Origin: Micrococcus lacusdianchii
Lineage (GTDB): Bacteria > Actinomycetota > Actinomycetes > Actinomycetales > Micrococcaceae
Direction of reading: 5' to 3'
Length of the DNA stretch: 64,000 bases
Assembly (NCBI RefSeq): GCF_023155805.1
Contig: NZ_JAKNUW010000005.1
Coordinates: 62,001 to 126,000, forward strand
Position numbers and translations under genes: made by a program. Of this stretch, positions 35,471 through 43,143 are shown piece after piece (positions within the stretch are counted from its first letter, which is position 1; every line of letters begins with the position of its first letter). The notes beneath the pieces were generated by a model that made no database searches, had not been told where the DNA came from, and saw nothing but the letters and a program-made list of their open reading frames with translations.

Positions 35471-36964
35471 GTGGCCCATACCCCCGAGTCCTCGGCGCGC
35501 CTGGTCGCCGAGACCCCGACCGCCAGACCCGGCGCCGTCGCCGACGCCCCGGCCGACCCCGGACTGCACCGGGGCCTGAGCAAGCGCCACATCATGTTCA
35601 TCGCCCTCGGCACCGCCATCGGCACCGGCCTGTTCTACGGCTCCGCCGGCGGCATCCAGACGGCGGGGCCGGGCGTCATCCTGTCCTTCGCCATCGCGGG
35701 CCTGGCCGTGTTCCTCGTGATGCGTGCCCTGGGCGAGATGGCGATGCGGGAGCCGGTCTCCGGCTCGTTCGCGGCCTACGCTTCGCGCTACCTGGGCCCG
35801 TACGCGGGCTACCTGACCGGCTGGACCTTCGTGTTCGAGCTGGCGGTGGTGATCGTGGCGGACACCTTCGCCATCACCAAGTACATGGAGCTGTGGTTCC
35901 CGGCCGTGCCCGCCTGGGCGTGGGTCGCCGCCACCATCGTGGTGATCGGCCTGATCAACCTCATCCATGTGGGCAACTTCGGCGAGGTCGAGTTCTGGCT
36001 CTCCCTCATCAAGGTGCTCGCCATCGTCGCCATGATCTTCGGCGGCGTCATCCTCATGTTCCTGGGCGCCCAGGCCGACGACGGCACCACCGCCGGCCTG
36101 CACAACCTGTGGTCCCACGGCGGCTTCCTGCCGATGGGCTTCGCCGGGGTGATCGCGGCCCTGACCATCGTGACCTTCTCCTTCGGCGGCATCGAGACCC
36201 TCGGCGTGGCCGCCGGTGAGGCCAAGGACCCGGAGGAGGCCCTGCCCAAGGCCATCAATACGGTGCCCGTGCGCATCCTGTTGTTCTACGTGGGCACCAT
36301 GGTCGTCATCATGTCGCTGATGTCCTGGCAGTCCATCGACGGCTCGGCCAGCCCGTTCGTGCAGATCTTCGACAAGCTCGGCGTGCCCTTCGCGCCCCAC
36401 CTGCTGAACTTCGTGGTGCTGACCGCCGCCGTCTCCGCCATCAACGCCTGCATCTACGCCTCGGGGCGCCTGCTGTATGCGATGGCCCAGGACGGCCAGG
36501 CTCCGCGGGCCTTCACCCGCGTCAACCGCGGCGGCGTGCCGTGGCTCTCCGTGGCCGTGATGCTCGTGGTCATGGTCCTCGGCGCGATCCTCATCACCGT
36601 CAACGGCGACCTGTTCGGCGTCGTGGCCGGCGTCGCCTCCTTCGCGGTGATCCTCACCTGGGCGATGATCCTGCTGTCCCACCTGACCATGCGTCGGCGC
36701 ATGACGGCCGCCGGCGAGCCGGTGCCGTCCTTCGCCATGCCCGGCGGCGTCCTGGGCACGGCGTTCGGGCTGCTGTTCGTGGCGGTCGTGGCCGTGGGCA
36801 TGGCGGTGAACCCCGAGTCGCGCCAGGCGCTGCTCATCGGCCTGGCCTGGACCGCGGTCCTGACGCTGGCGTGGTTCGTCACCGGCGTGCGCACGTCCGC
36901 TGCCGTGCACGACCGCACCGGCGTGCTGCCCACCGTGCCTCCGCGGGACGCCTCCGAGCACTGA
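35471..36964 (+). CDS. Amino-acid permease (AAT/APC family)
   Basis: This 497-residue protein has about 12 membrane helices, starting with the APC/AAT signature HIMFIALGTAIGTGLFYGSAGGI, followed by LGEMAMREPVSGSFAAYASRYLGPYAGYLTGW and the FSFGGIETLGVAAGEAKDPEEALPKAIN helix-6 region. It should import an amino acid with protons; relatives include AroP, ProY, GabP and CycA, and I cannot separate them by eye. GTG 35471 is preferred because GGGAG lies 9 nt upstream; an ATG at 35429 is possible but would sit inside the operator region. Confidence 0.88.
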   Translation: MAHTPESSARLVAETPTARPGAVADAPADPGLHRGLSKRHIMFIALGTAIGTGLFYGSAGGIQTAGPGVILSFAIAGLAVFLVMRALGEMAMREPVSGSFAAYASRYLGPYAGYLTGWTFVFELAVVIVADTFAITKYMELWFPAVPAWAWVAATIVVIGLINLIHVGNFGEVEFWLSLIKVLAIVAMIFGGVILMFLGAQADDGTTAGLHNLWSHGGFLPMGFAGVIAALTIVTFSFGGIETLGVAAGEAKDPEEALPKAINTVPVRILLFYVGTMVVIMSLMSWQSIDGSASPFVQIFDKLGVPFAPHLLNFVVLTAAVSAINACIYASGRLLYAMAQDGQAPRAFTRVNRGGVPWLSVAVMLVVMVLGAILITVNGDLFGVVAGVASFAVILTWAMILLSHLTMRRRMTAAGEPVPSFAMPGGVLGTAFGLLFVAVVAVGMAVNPESRQALLIGLAWTAVLTLAWFVTGVRTSAAVHDRTGVLPTVPPRDASEH

Positions 36965-36976
36965 GCTCCGCCCCGC

Positions 36977-37028
36977 ACGACGACGGCGGCCCGCCCCCTG
37001 CGCGCAGGGGGCGGGCCGCCGTCGTCGT
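36977..37028. terminator. Perfect 26-bp stem between convergent transporter genes
   Basis: ACGACGACGGCGGCCC-type arm (36977-37002) is exactly complementary to 37003-37028 with no separating bases, so the tip forms a tight loop. It is the strongest hairpin of the window and ends both convergent genes. Confidence 0.85.
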
Positions 37029-37043
37029 CCGTGCGGGCCCGGG

Positions 37044-38936
37044 TCAGTCCCGCGGAGCGCGGCGCAGGCGCGTCGAGGAGCCCGCAGCGGTGCCCCCCAC
37101 CGGCGCCTGGCCGGCGTGGAGCCGGATCTCGTCCGTCGGGCCCGGGGAGGCCATCTGGGCGATCTTGCGCTGGTGGTCGCGGCTGAGCGAGGCCCACCAC
37201 TGGGAGGCGGCCACGGGACCGCCCTCCACGACGTCCGGGTCGTCCGTGTCCAGACCCAGGCGGTCCTTGATGGAGCCGAGCATGGCCTTGCGGCGCACGG
37301 CCTCGACGCGGGCCACCGAGTAGCTGAGGACGCGCAGCGTGGCCACGCACATCACGAGCATCATCACGGAGAACGGCAGGCCGATGGTGATGGCCAGCGT
37401 CTGGATGGCGGAGAGCCCGCCCGCCATCAGCAGGGCAGCCGCCATGAACGCGGTGGCGATCGCGAAGAAGATGCGCACGGTCACCTTGGGGTTCACGTCG
37501 CCGCCGGTGGCGAGCATGCCCATCACAAGAGAGCCGGAGTCCGAGGACGTCACGAAGAACACGGCGGACAGGAGGATGAAGCCGATCATCATCATGACGC
37601 CGCCCGGCAGCTGCTCGATCACCTGGAAGAGGGCGGTGTTGGCGTCGATCGCGCCGTCCGGGCCCACGACCGAGCGGTAGCCCTTGGGGCGGACGGTCTC
37701 GAGGTAGATGGCGGTGCCGCCGAGGACGCCGAACCACACGATCGAGATCAGGGTCGGCACCAGCAGCACGCCGGCGATGAACTCACGGACGGTGCGGCCG
37801 CGGGAGATGCGGGCGATGAAGATCCCCACGAACGGGGTCCAGGACATCCACCAGCCCCAGTAGTAGGCGGTCCAGCCGGCCTGCCACGCGTCGCCCTCCG
37901 CCCCGAAGAACGCCGAGACGTTCAGCGAGTTGGCGAAGAAGCCGTTCAGGTACGCGCCGGTCGACTGCACCATCTCCTTCATCAGGAAGGCGGTGGGGCC
38001 CACGATCGCCACGAACAGCAGCAGGCCCGCGGCGAGGATGAGGTTGAAGTTGGACAGGTACTTCATGCCCCGCTCCACGCCGGAGACCACGGTGTAGAGG
38101 ACCACGCAGGTCACGAGCGCGATCATGACGTACTCCAGCCACGCCGCGTCCTGCGGCACGAAGCCGAGCGAGCGCAGGCCGGCGGCCATCTGCGTCACGC
38201 CGAGGCCGAGCGAGGTGGCCACGCCGAACACGGTGCCGATCAGGGCGATGTTGTCGATCAGGTGACCCCAGCCGCCACGGGTGCGGCGCTCGCCCAGCAG
38301 GGGCTCGAAGGCCCAGCGCAGGGACAGCGGACGGCCACGACGGTGGATGGCCAGGCCCACGGCGACGCCGACGACGGCGTAGATCGCCCAGGGCTGCAGG
38401 CCCCAGTGCAGGAAGGTGGTGGCCAGGGCCTGCTGCGCGGCCTGGCCCTCGTTCGGGTCCGTCGCCGCGAGGTCCGGGCGCGGGGTGACGAAGTGCATCA
38501 TGGGCTCGGTCATGCCGTAGAACACGAGGCCGATGCCCATGCCCGCCGCGAACAGCAGCGAGAACCAGGACAGGGTGGAGAACTCCGGCTTCTCATCCGG
38601 CTTGCCCATCGTGATCTGACCCTTGCGGGAGAACGCGAGGTAGAGGCAGAACAGGACGAAGAACAGCGCGACGGCGGCATACCACCAGGAGAAGTTCGTG
38701 ATGATGCCCTGCTGCACGGCGCCGATGGCGTCCGTCATCTGCTCGGGCAGCAGCATCGTGGCGACCACGAAGCCCAGGACGATCACGGTGGACGGCCAGA
38801 AGACCCAGCCGACCAGGGAGCGGCCGGGCCCGGTCTGGGCGTCGGCCGACGCCGCGGGGACCGTCGGGGACGGGGTGGAGGCGTCGGCGGAGCCGGGCGG
38901 CGCGGGGGTGCGGTGCGGTGGAGTGGTGTCGGTCAT
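37044..38936 (-). CDS. BCCT family osmolyte transporter
   Basis: This 630-residue secondary transporter belongs to the betaine/carnitine/choline family. Twelve membrane helices are apparent after a Pro/Thr-rich N-terminal tail of about 40 residues. Signatures are GMGIGLVFYGMTEPMMHF, LHWGLQPWAIYAVVG and the BCCT box YWGWWMSWTPFVGIFIARISRGRT, followed by SSDSGS. A Trp-rich central site supports quaternary ammonium substrates such as glycine betaine or choline. A C-terminal cytoplasmic tail of about 80 residues may sense osmotic state, as in BetP; that is inference. A small palindrome precedes the ATG. Confidence 0.93.
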   Translation of the reverse strand: MTDTTPPHRTPAPPGSADASTPSPTVPAASADAQTGPGRSLVGWVFWPSTVIVLGFVVATMLLPEQMTDAIGAVQQGIITNFSWWYAAVALFFVLFCLYLAFSRKGQITMGKPDEKPEFSTLSWFSLLFAAGMGIGLVFYGMTEPMMHFVTPRPDLAATDPNEGQAAQQALATTFLHWGLQPWAIYAVVGVAVGLAIHRRGRPLSLRWAFEPLLGERRTRGGWGHLIDNIALIGTVFGVATSLGLGVTQMAAGLRSLGFVPQDAAWLEYVMIALVTCVVLYTVVSGVERGMKYLSNFNLILAAGLLLFVAIVGPTAFLMKEMVQSTGAYLNGFFANSLNVSAFFGAEGDAWQAGWTAYYWGWWMSWTPFVGIFIARISRGRTVREFIAGVLLVPTLISIVWFGVLGGTAIYLETVRPKGYRSVVGPDGAIDANTALFQVIEQLPGGVMMMIGFILLSAVFFVTSSDSGSLVMGMLATGGDVNPKVTVRIFFAIATAFMAAALLMAGGLSAIQTLAITIGLPFSVMMLVMCVATLRVLSYSVARVEAVRRKAMLGSIKDRLGLDTDDPDVVEGGPVAASQWWASLSRDHQRKIAQMASPGPTDEIRLHAGQAPVGGTAAGSSTRLRRAPRD

Positions 38937-38941
38937 CTGAC

Positions 38942-38954
38942 TCACGCTACGTGA
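38942..38954. promoter_or_regulatory. Palindrome 5 bp before the BCCT start
   Basis: TCACGCTACGTGA is a 5-bp arm palindrome with a 3-nt centre, in the place where a ribosome binding site would be expected. It resembles a small repressor operator; regulator unknown. Confidence 0.35.
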
Positions 38955-39062
38955 CCCACGCCGACTCCGTGCCGTCCAGAGCGGACCCGTATGATCCTTC
39001 TCACCGCGGGATGTGACCGTCCTCGCGGCAATGGCGGGGAGCCATCGGCCCGGAGATGCAGG

Positions 39063-39090
39063 AAGGCCCCCCGCTGCTGCGGGGGGCCTT
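39063..39090 (-). terminator. Terminator of the tRNA cluster, AAGGCCCC class
   Basis: A 12-bp perfect stem (39063-39074 with 39079-39090) and TGCT loop begin 10 bp after the tRNA-Phe 3' end. Confidence 0.8.
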
Positions 39091-39100
39091 CGCACTGCTG

Positions 39101-39173
39101 TGGCTCCGACCGGCGTCGATCCGGTGACCTTACGATTTTCAGTCGTACGCTCTACCAACTGAGCTACAGAGCC
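39101..39173 (-). tRNA. tRNA-Phe (GAA)
   Basis: Read on the minus strand the 73 bases fold as a cloverleaf: acceptor GGCTCTG/CGGAGCC, D-loop GTAGCTCAGTTGG, anticodon loop CTGAAAA with anticodon GAA, and T-arm CCGGTCG-type with GTCGACGCC. Discriminator A; the 3' CCA is not encoded. It is the last tRNA of a Glu-Asp-Phe row. Confidence 0.95.
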
Positions 39174-39235
39174 GGGCGATGGGGCATCGCCGGGATCCTC
39201 CAGGCACCGGACTCCGGTGTATCGGATGATCCGAG

Positions 39236-39309
39236 CGACCCTGACGGGACTTGAACCCGCGACCTCCGCCGTGACAGGGCGGCGCGCTAACCAACTGCGC
39301 TACAGGGCC
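39236..39309 (-). tRNA. tRNA-Asp (GTC)
   Basis: Seventy-four bases on the minus strand form acceptor GGCCCTG/CAGGGTC, the D-arm GTAGCGCAGTTGG, anticodon loop CTGTCAC with anticodon GTC, and T-loop GTTCAAGTC. Discriminator G; CCA is not encoded. It lies 62 bp upstream of tRNA-Phe and likely shares its transcript. Confidence 0.95.
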
Positions 39310-39357
39310 ATGTTCTGTTGTTCGCCACCCCGGATCTCTCCGTTGCAACGAGTAGAG

Positions 39358-39387
39358 ACTCTATCAGCGTCCCCGCGCCGCGTGCAA
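39358..39387 (-). promoter_or_regulatory. Promoter for the tRNA-Asp/tRNA-Phe pair
   Basis: On the minus strand TTGCAC (39382-39387) and TAGAGT (39358-39363) are 18 bp apart, about 50 bp before the tRNA-Asp 5' end. This is the best -35/-10 pair in the window. Confidence 0.6.
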
Positions 39388-39436
39388 ATCGCCGGACGCG
39401 GGTCTGCGGGAGACCGCCCCGGCACCTGCGGCGCCG

Positions 39437-39509
<73 letters not shown>

Positions 39510-39586
39510 GCGCCCGCCCGGCACAGCCGGTGGACCAGTGAAGTCTATAGGGTGGCCGCATCGGCCGCGAGCAGAGGAGGCGCCCC

Positions 39587-39952
39587 GTGGGCACGTGGAT
39601 GGACGAGGCGGAGTTCGATGCCGCCGTCGACGCCGCCCTGGCCCGCATCCCCGACGAGCTGGCCCGCCTGCTCACCAACGTGGTGGTCGTGGTGGAGGAC
39701 GAGTACGAGCCGCAGCCGTGGGAGGACCCGGACATGGAGCTCTTCGGCGTCTACGAGGGGGTACCCCTGACCGAGCGCGCGGAGATGCCGTGGCAGCTGC
39801 CGGACCGGATCGTGGTGTTCCGCGGCCCGCTCACCCGGCACTGCCGCAGCCGCGCCGAGCTCGAGCATGAGATCACCGTGACGGTGATGCACGAGGTGGG
39901 GCACTTCTTCGGGATCTCCGAGGAGCGCCTGCACGAGCTCGGCTGGGGCTGA
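39587..39952 (+). CDS. Zincin-like metallopeptidase family protein
   Basis: This 121-residue protein belongs to the small bacterial zincin-like family (PF06262). The zinc motif HEVGH (residues 102-106) is followed by FFGISEERLHELGW, giving the extended HExxHxxG pattern with a third ligand Asp/Glu region. The N-terminal helix ARIPDELARLLTNVVVVVEDEYEP is also typical. Its substrate and physiological role are unknown. It starts at GTG 39587 with AGAGGAGG 6 nt upstream and diverges from the tRNA row. Confidence 0.87.
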   Translation: MGTWMDEAEFDAAVDAALARIPDELARLLTNVVVVVEDEYEPQPWEDPDMELFGVYEGVPLTERAEMPWQLPDRIVVFRGPLTRHCRSRAELEHEITVTVMHEVGHFFGISEERLHELGWG

Positions 39953-39957
39953 CCGGC

Positions 39958-40938
39958 TCAGCGCTCCCGCGGCCCCTGCGACGCGACCGGGGCGAACTCC
40001 CCGCGGGAGCCCAGGCGCACGTCCTCCCGGAACGGGACCACCATGACGGGGCCCTTGGCGTGGTGGGCCACACCCTGGCTCGTGGAGCCCACGAGGGCGC
40101 CGGAGAACCCGCCGAGGCCGCGCGTGCCCAGCACGGTCAGCCGCGCCGTGGCGGTCTGCTCCACCAAGACGTCCACGGGATTGCCCTCCACCAGCTCCGT
40201 GGTGACCCGCAGGCCCGGGAACTCCGAGGTCAGCCACTCCACGCCCGCGTCGAGACGCTCCTGCAGCTCCCGCCGCCGTGCCTCCTCGTCCAGGGTGACG
40301 GCCAGCCAGGCGGCGTTCGCGCTCACGGGGGGCAGGGCGCACACCAGGTGCAGCGGCGCCGTCCGGGCCGCGGCCTCCTCGGCGGCCACGAGGGCGGCGG
40401 CACGCCCCTCCTCCGAGCCGTCGACGCCGGCGACCACGGGCACGCCGTCCGCCGCGCGGGACTCCTCCACGCCCGCCGGGATGATCGCCACGGGGCAGTG
40501 GGCGTGGCCGGGCAGCGCGGAGGACACCGAGCCCAGCAGTCGGCCCAGGAACCCGCCGCGGCCGCGGCTGCCGGCGACCAGCAGGGACGCCTGGGCGGAG
40601 AGGTCCACGAGGACGCCGGCGGCGTCGCCGACCTCCACGCGCAGCTCCGGGGTGACGCCCTCCGGGTCGAGCGTGCCCGCGACCTCCCGCAGGAGCGCGT
40701 CCACGCCGGAGCGGAGGCGGTCGTTGTCAGCCAGCGCGATGCCGCCGTCCAGGGAGGCGCCCCAGAAGACCGGGACCGTGTAGGCCGTGGCCAGCGTCAA
40801 GACGTCCCCCCGCAGCCGCGCCTCACGCTGGGCCCAGCGGGCGGCGGAGATGGACTGGTCCGAGCCGTCGACGCCCACGAGGACGCCCAGCGGGGCGTCC
40901 TGGGAGACGGGGGCGGACGGGGTGGTCTGGGCGGACAT
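39958..40938 (-). CDS. Tandem universal stress protein
   Basis: This 326-residue cytoplasmic protein contains two UspA domains (about 15-155 and 165-310). Each starts with VGVDGS or AGVDGSEE and has the nucleotide-binding GSRGRGGFLGRLLGSVS and GTRGLGGFSGALVGSTSQ loops, so ATP binding is expected in both halves. Such double-domain Usp proteins of actinobacteria respond to hypoxia, starvation or redox stress; the trigger here is unknown. ATG 40938 has AGGAGG 6 nt upstream. The gene is convergent with the zincin gene. Confidence 0.92.
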   Translation of the reverse strand: MSAQTTPSAPVSQDAPLGVLVGVDGSDQSISAARWAQREARLRGDVLTLATAYTVPVFWGASLDGGIALADNDRLRSGVDALLREVAGTLDPEGVTPELRVEVGDAAGVLVDLSAQASLLVAGSRGRGGFLGRLLGSVSSALPGHAHCPVAIIPAGVEESRAADGVPVVAGVDGSEEGRAAALVAAEEAAARTAPLHLVCALPPVSANAAWLAVTLDEEARRRELQERLDAGVEWLTSEFPGLRVTTELVEGNPVDVLVEQTATARLTVLGTRGLGGFSGALVGSTSQGVAHHAKGPVMVVPFREDVRLGSRGEFAPVASQGPRER

Positions 40939-41060
40939 GGCGGCCTCCTGTGTCGTCCTGCCGGACCTCGCCGTCGGGGTCCGGGCGGTCGCCCTCAGCT
41001 TAGTGGCCCAGGCCACAGCACGCCCGCCGTGTGACGCGGTCGTCCGCGAGACCGCACGGG

Positions 41061-41933
41061 TCAGGCCGCGTCCGCGTCCGGCGCGGCCGGCGGCGGGGGG
41101 ACCAGCGGCGTGGTGTCCGGGGCGAGGCCCCTCGTGAAGGCCGCGACGTCGTCGACCAGCTGCGCCGGCAGCGCGTCCGAGCGCAGAGCGCGTGCCAGGC
41201 CGGCGCGGCCGCCGAGGTCGTCCCGCGTCAGCGGCCGGTCCGACGCCGCGGCGATCACGTTGCCGCGGCGGCGGCCCTTCAGCATGGCGGGGTCGGCCAT
41301 CACCTCCACGTGCGCGAACGCCGCCGTGAGGGCGGCGACCTCCCTGCGCACCGAGGTGAGGTCCGGGCCCCCGCCGATGTTCAGGACGTACGCCCCGCCC
41401 GGGGTGAGGACGCGGGCGGCGTGCGCGGCGGCGTCGAGCCCGGTGAGGTGGACGGGGGTGACGTGCGGGGCGTCGGGCGCGGACGACGCCGGGGCGAAGA
41501 CGTCCCGGAAGACCACCTCGCGCGTGGCGTCCCGGAGCCCGGCGAGGACCTGCCCGGCCTCGCCCACGCGGATCTTCAGCTGCGGGGCGCGGGGCAGGTC
41601 GAACTGCTCGCGGGCGAGGGCGGCGAGGCCGGAGTCGAGCTCCACGGCCAGCTGATGGGCGCCCGGGTAGGCGTGGGCGACCCAGCGCGCGAACGTGCAG
41701 CCGGCGCCGCCCAGGTGCAGCACGCGGAGGGGAGCGGTGTCCGGCGCGAAGCGGTGCGTCAGCACGGCCGCGGCCCAGCGCATGTACTCGAAGCCGAGGG
41801 TGTCCGGGCGGTCCGGGTTCAGCTGAGAGGACTCGACCCCGTTGACGCGCAGCAGGAACACGCCGTCCGTCCACGGGTCCGGCTCGATCGTCGCGACGCC
41901 CGAGCTGATGGCGTACGTGCCGGGGGTGATCAT
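41061..41933 (-). CDS. Spermidine-synthase-like class I methyltransferase fold protein
   Basis: This 290-residue protein has a Rossmann core with VLHLGGAGCTFARWVAHAYPGAHQLAVELD (motif I/II), RVGEAGQVLAGLRDATREVVFRDVF and GGAYVLNIGGG, as in polyamine synthase-like proteins. It lacks an obvious membrane domain and the full polyamine active site, so it may be a spermidine synthase homologue without that activity. The start ATG 41933 has GGGAG about 11 nt upstream. It is close to the universal stress gene on the same strand with a 120-bp gap. Confidence 0.8.
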   Translation of the reverse strand: MITPGTYAISSGVATIEPDPWTDGVFLLRVNGVESSQLNPDRPDTLGFEYMRWAAAVLTHRFAPDTAPLRVLHLGGAGCTFARWVAHAYPGAHQLAVELDSGLAALAREQFDLPRAPQLKIRVGEAGQVLAGLRDATREVVFRDVFAPASSAPDAPHVTPVHLTGLDAAAHAARVLTPGGAYVLNIGGGPDLTSVRREVAALTAAFAHVEVMADPAMLKGRRRGNVIAAASDRPLTRDDLGGRAGLARALRSDALPAQLVDDVAAFTRGLAPDTTPLVPPPPAAPDADAA

Positions 41934-41993
41934 GGGGTCGATTCTCCCCTCCCCCGCCGGCATCTCCGATCCCCCTGCGGCACTGTCGAACGC

Positions 41994-42050
41994 GGAATAA
42001 GGCCTATTCCACGCTCAAAAGCGGCCATTCCACCGATCTCACGCTCAAAA
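41994..42050. repeat. AT-rich intergenic block with a palindrome and a direct repeat
   Basis: GGAATA/TATTCC arms form a palindrome at 41994-42010, and ACGCTCAAAA occurs at 42011-42020 and again at 42041-42050, 30 bp apart. This is one of the least GC-rich spots of the window, between the polyamine-synthase-like gene and the GNAT gene. Its role is unknown. Confidence 0.5.
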
Positions 42051-42100
42051 ACGTCTGGGGGCCGGGGGCGGGTCGGGGAGGGGTCGGAATCCGGCTCCGA

Positions 42101-42739
42101 TCAGGGGCGGACCATGAGCTGCTCGCGCGCGTCACCCCACGCGCCGCCGATCGGCTCGGGATCGCCCACCGGGGCGTAGCCGTGCCCCCTGTAGAAGCGC
42201 ACCGCCCGCTCGTTGCCCTCAAGCACGCGCAGCACCGCGGGAATGTCCCCGAGCGCGGCCTCGTGCAGCCGGTGCCCGAGCCCCGTGCCGTGGGCCCTGG
42301 CGAGCACGTAGAGGCTGGTCAGCACGGTCTCCGGCAGGTCCTCGGGCCATCCGTCCGCGCCCGCGGGGGCGGGCAGGGACCGCTCGGTGCGGGGCGCCGT
42401 CGCGGCCATTCCGACGACCACGCCGTCCGCCTCCTCCGCCAGCCACACGCGCGCACCCTGGGCCAGGGCGGTGCGCCAGCCCTCGACCTGCTCGTCGAGC
42501 CGGGCGTCGAGTCGGTCGAGGAGGGCGGCGTCGAGGACGTGCGCATACGTCTCGCGCCAGGAGGCGTTCTTCAAGGTGAGCACGGCGGGCAGGTCATCGG
42601 CCGTGGCAGGACGGACGGTCACGTCTTCCACGGATCCATCGCCGTCCCCGAATCCACTGCGGAAATGACCCTTCTGGGTGCCGTTCGGGCCCTGAGAAGG
42701 GTCGGAAGTGCAGTCGATTCCGCTGGTGGCGGGGCTCAT
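42101..42739 (-). CDS. GNAT family N-acetyltransferase
   Basis: This 212-residue protein has a GNAT core: VRPATADDLPAVLTL start, VWLAEEADGVVVGMAA strand pair, SLYVLARAHGTGLGHRLHEAAL with the acetyl-CoA R/QxxGxG/A site, and LEGNERAVRFYRGHGYAPV. It should acetylate a small molecule or protein amine; the acceptor is unknown. ATG 42739 overlaps the upstream stop as ATGA, so I kept it; the first about 38 residues are not part of the GNAT fold and the family start would be near TVRPATADD. Confidence 0.85.
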   Translation of the reverse strand: MSPATSGIDCTSDPSQGPNGTQKGHFRSGFGDGDGSVEDVTVRPATADDLPAVLTLKNASWRETYAHVLDAALLDRLDARLDEQVEGWRTALAQGARVWLAEEADGVVVGMAATAPRTERSLPAPAGADGWPEDLPETVLTSLYVLARAHGTGLGHRLHEAALGDIPAVLRVLEGNERAVRFYRGHGYAPVGDPEPIGGAWGDAREQLMVRP

Positions 42740-43086
42740 GCCGGGTCGCCGCCGTCGTCCCCGAGTGCCGCTTCGAGCCGAGCGACCTTCCCGTCCAGCT
42801 CACCGGTGCGGCCCGGGCGGATATCCGCCTTGAGCACCAGGGAGACGCGGGAGCCGAAGGGCGCGACGGCGTCGCAGGCCGCCTTGACCACGGCCATCAC
42901 CTCGTCCCACTCCCCCTCGAGCTCCGTGAACATCGAGGAGGTCCGGTGCGGCAGGCCGGAGCCGCGGATCACCGCGACGGCGGCCGCCACCGCCCGGTGG
43001 ACGGAGGCGGGGTCGCCGTCGGAGGACGGGGCGTGGGCGGCGTCGGCGGGCTGGCCGGACGGAGCGACGGAGAACGCAACGATCAT
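42736..43086 (-). CDS. MTH1187/YkoF-like thiamine-binding family protein
   Basis: This 116-residue protein fits PF01910: MIVAFSVAPSG at the start, VIRGSGLPHRTSSMFTELEGEWDEVMAVV and SLVLKADIRPG. Members form tetramers or dimers, and some bind thiamine or hydroxymethylpyrimidine; no enzymatic activity is known. It overlaps the GNAT gene as ATGA, so the two are probably expressed together. The first half has an acidic insertion near residues 12-26. Confidence 0.82.
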   Translation of the reverse strand: MIVAFSVAPSGQPADAAHAPSSDGDPASVHRAVAAAVAVIRGSGLPHRTSSMFTELEGEWDEVMAVVKAACDAVAPFGSRVSLVLKADIRPGRTGELDGKVARLEAALGDDGGDPA

Positions 43087-43143
43087 GGCCCCAGTGTGCC
43101 CCGTCCGACGTCCCGCGTCAGCGGGGGACGGCTCGCCGGCGGG

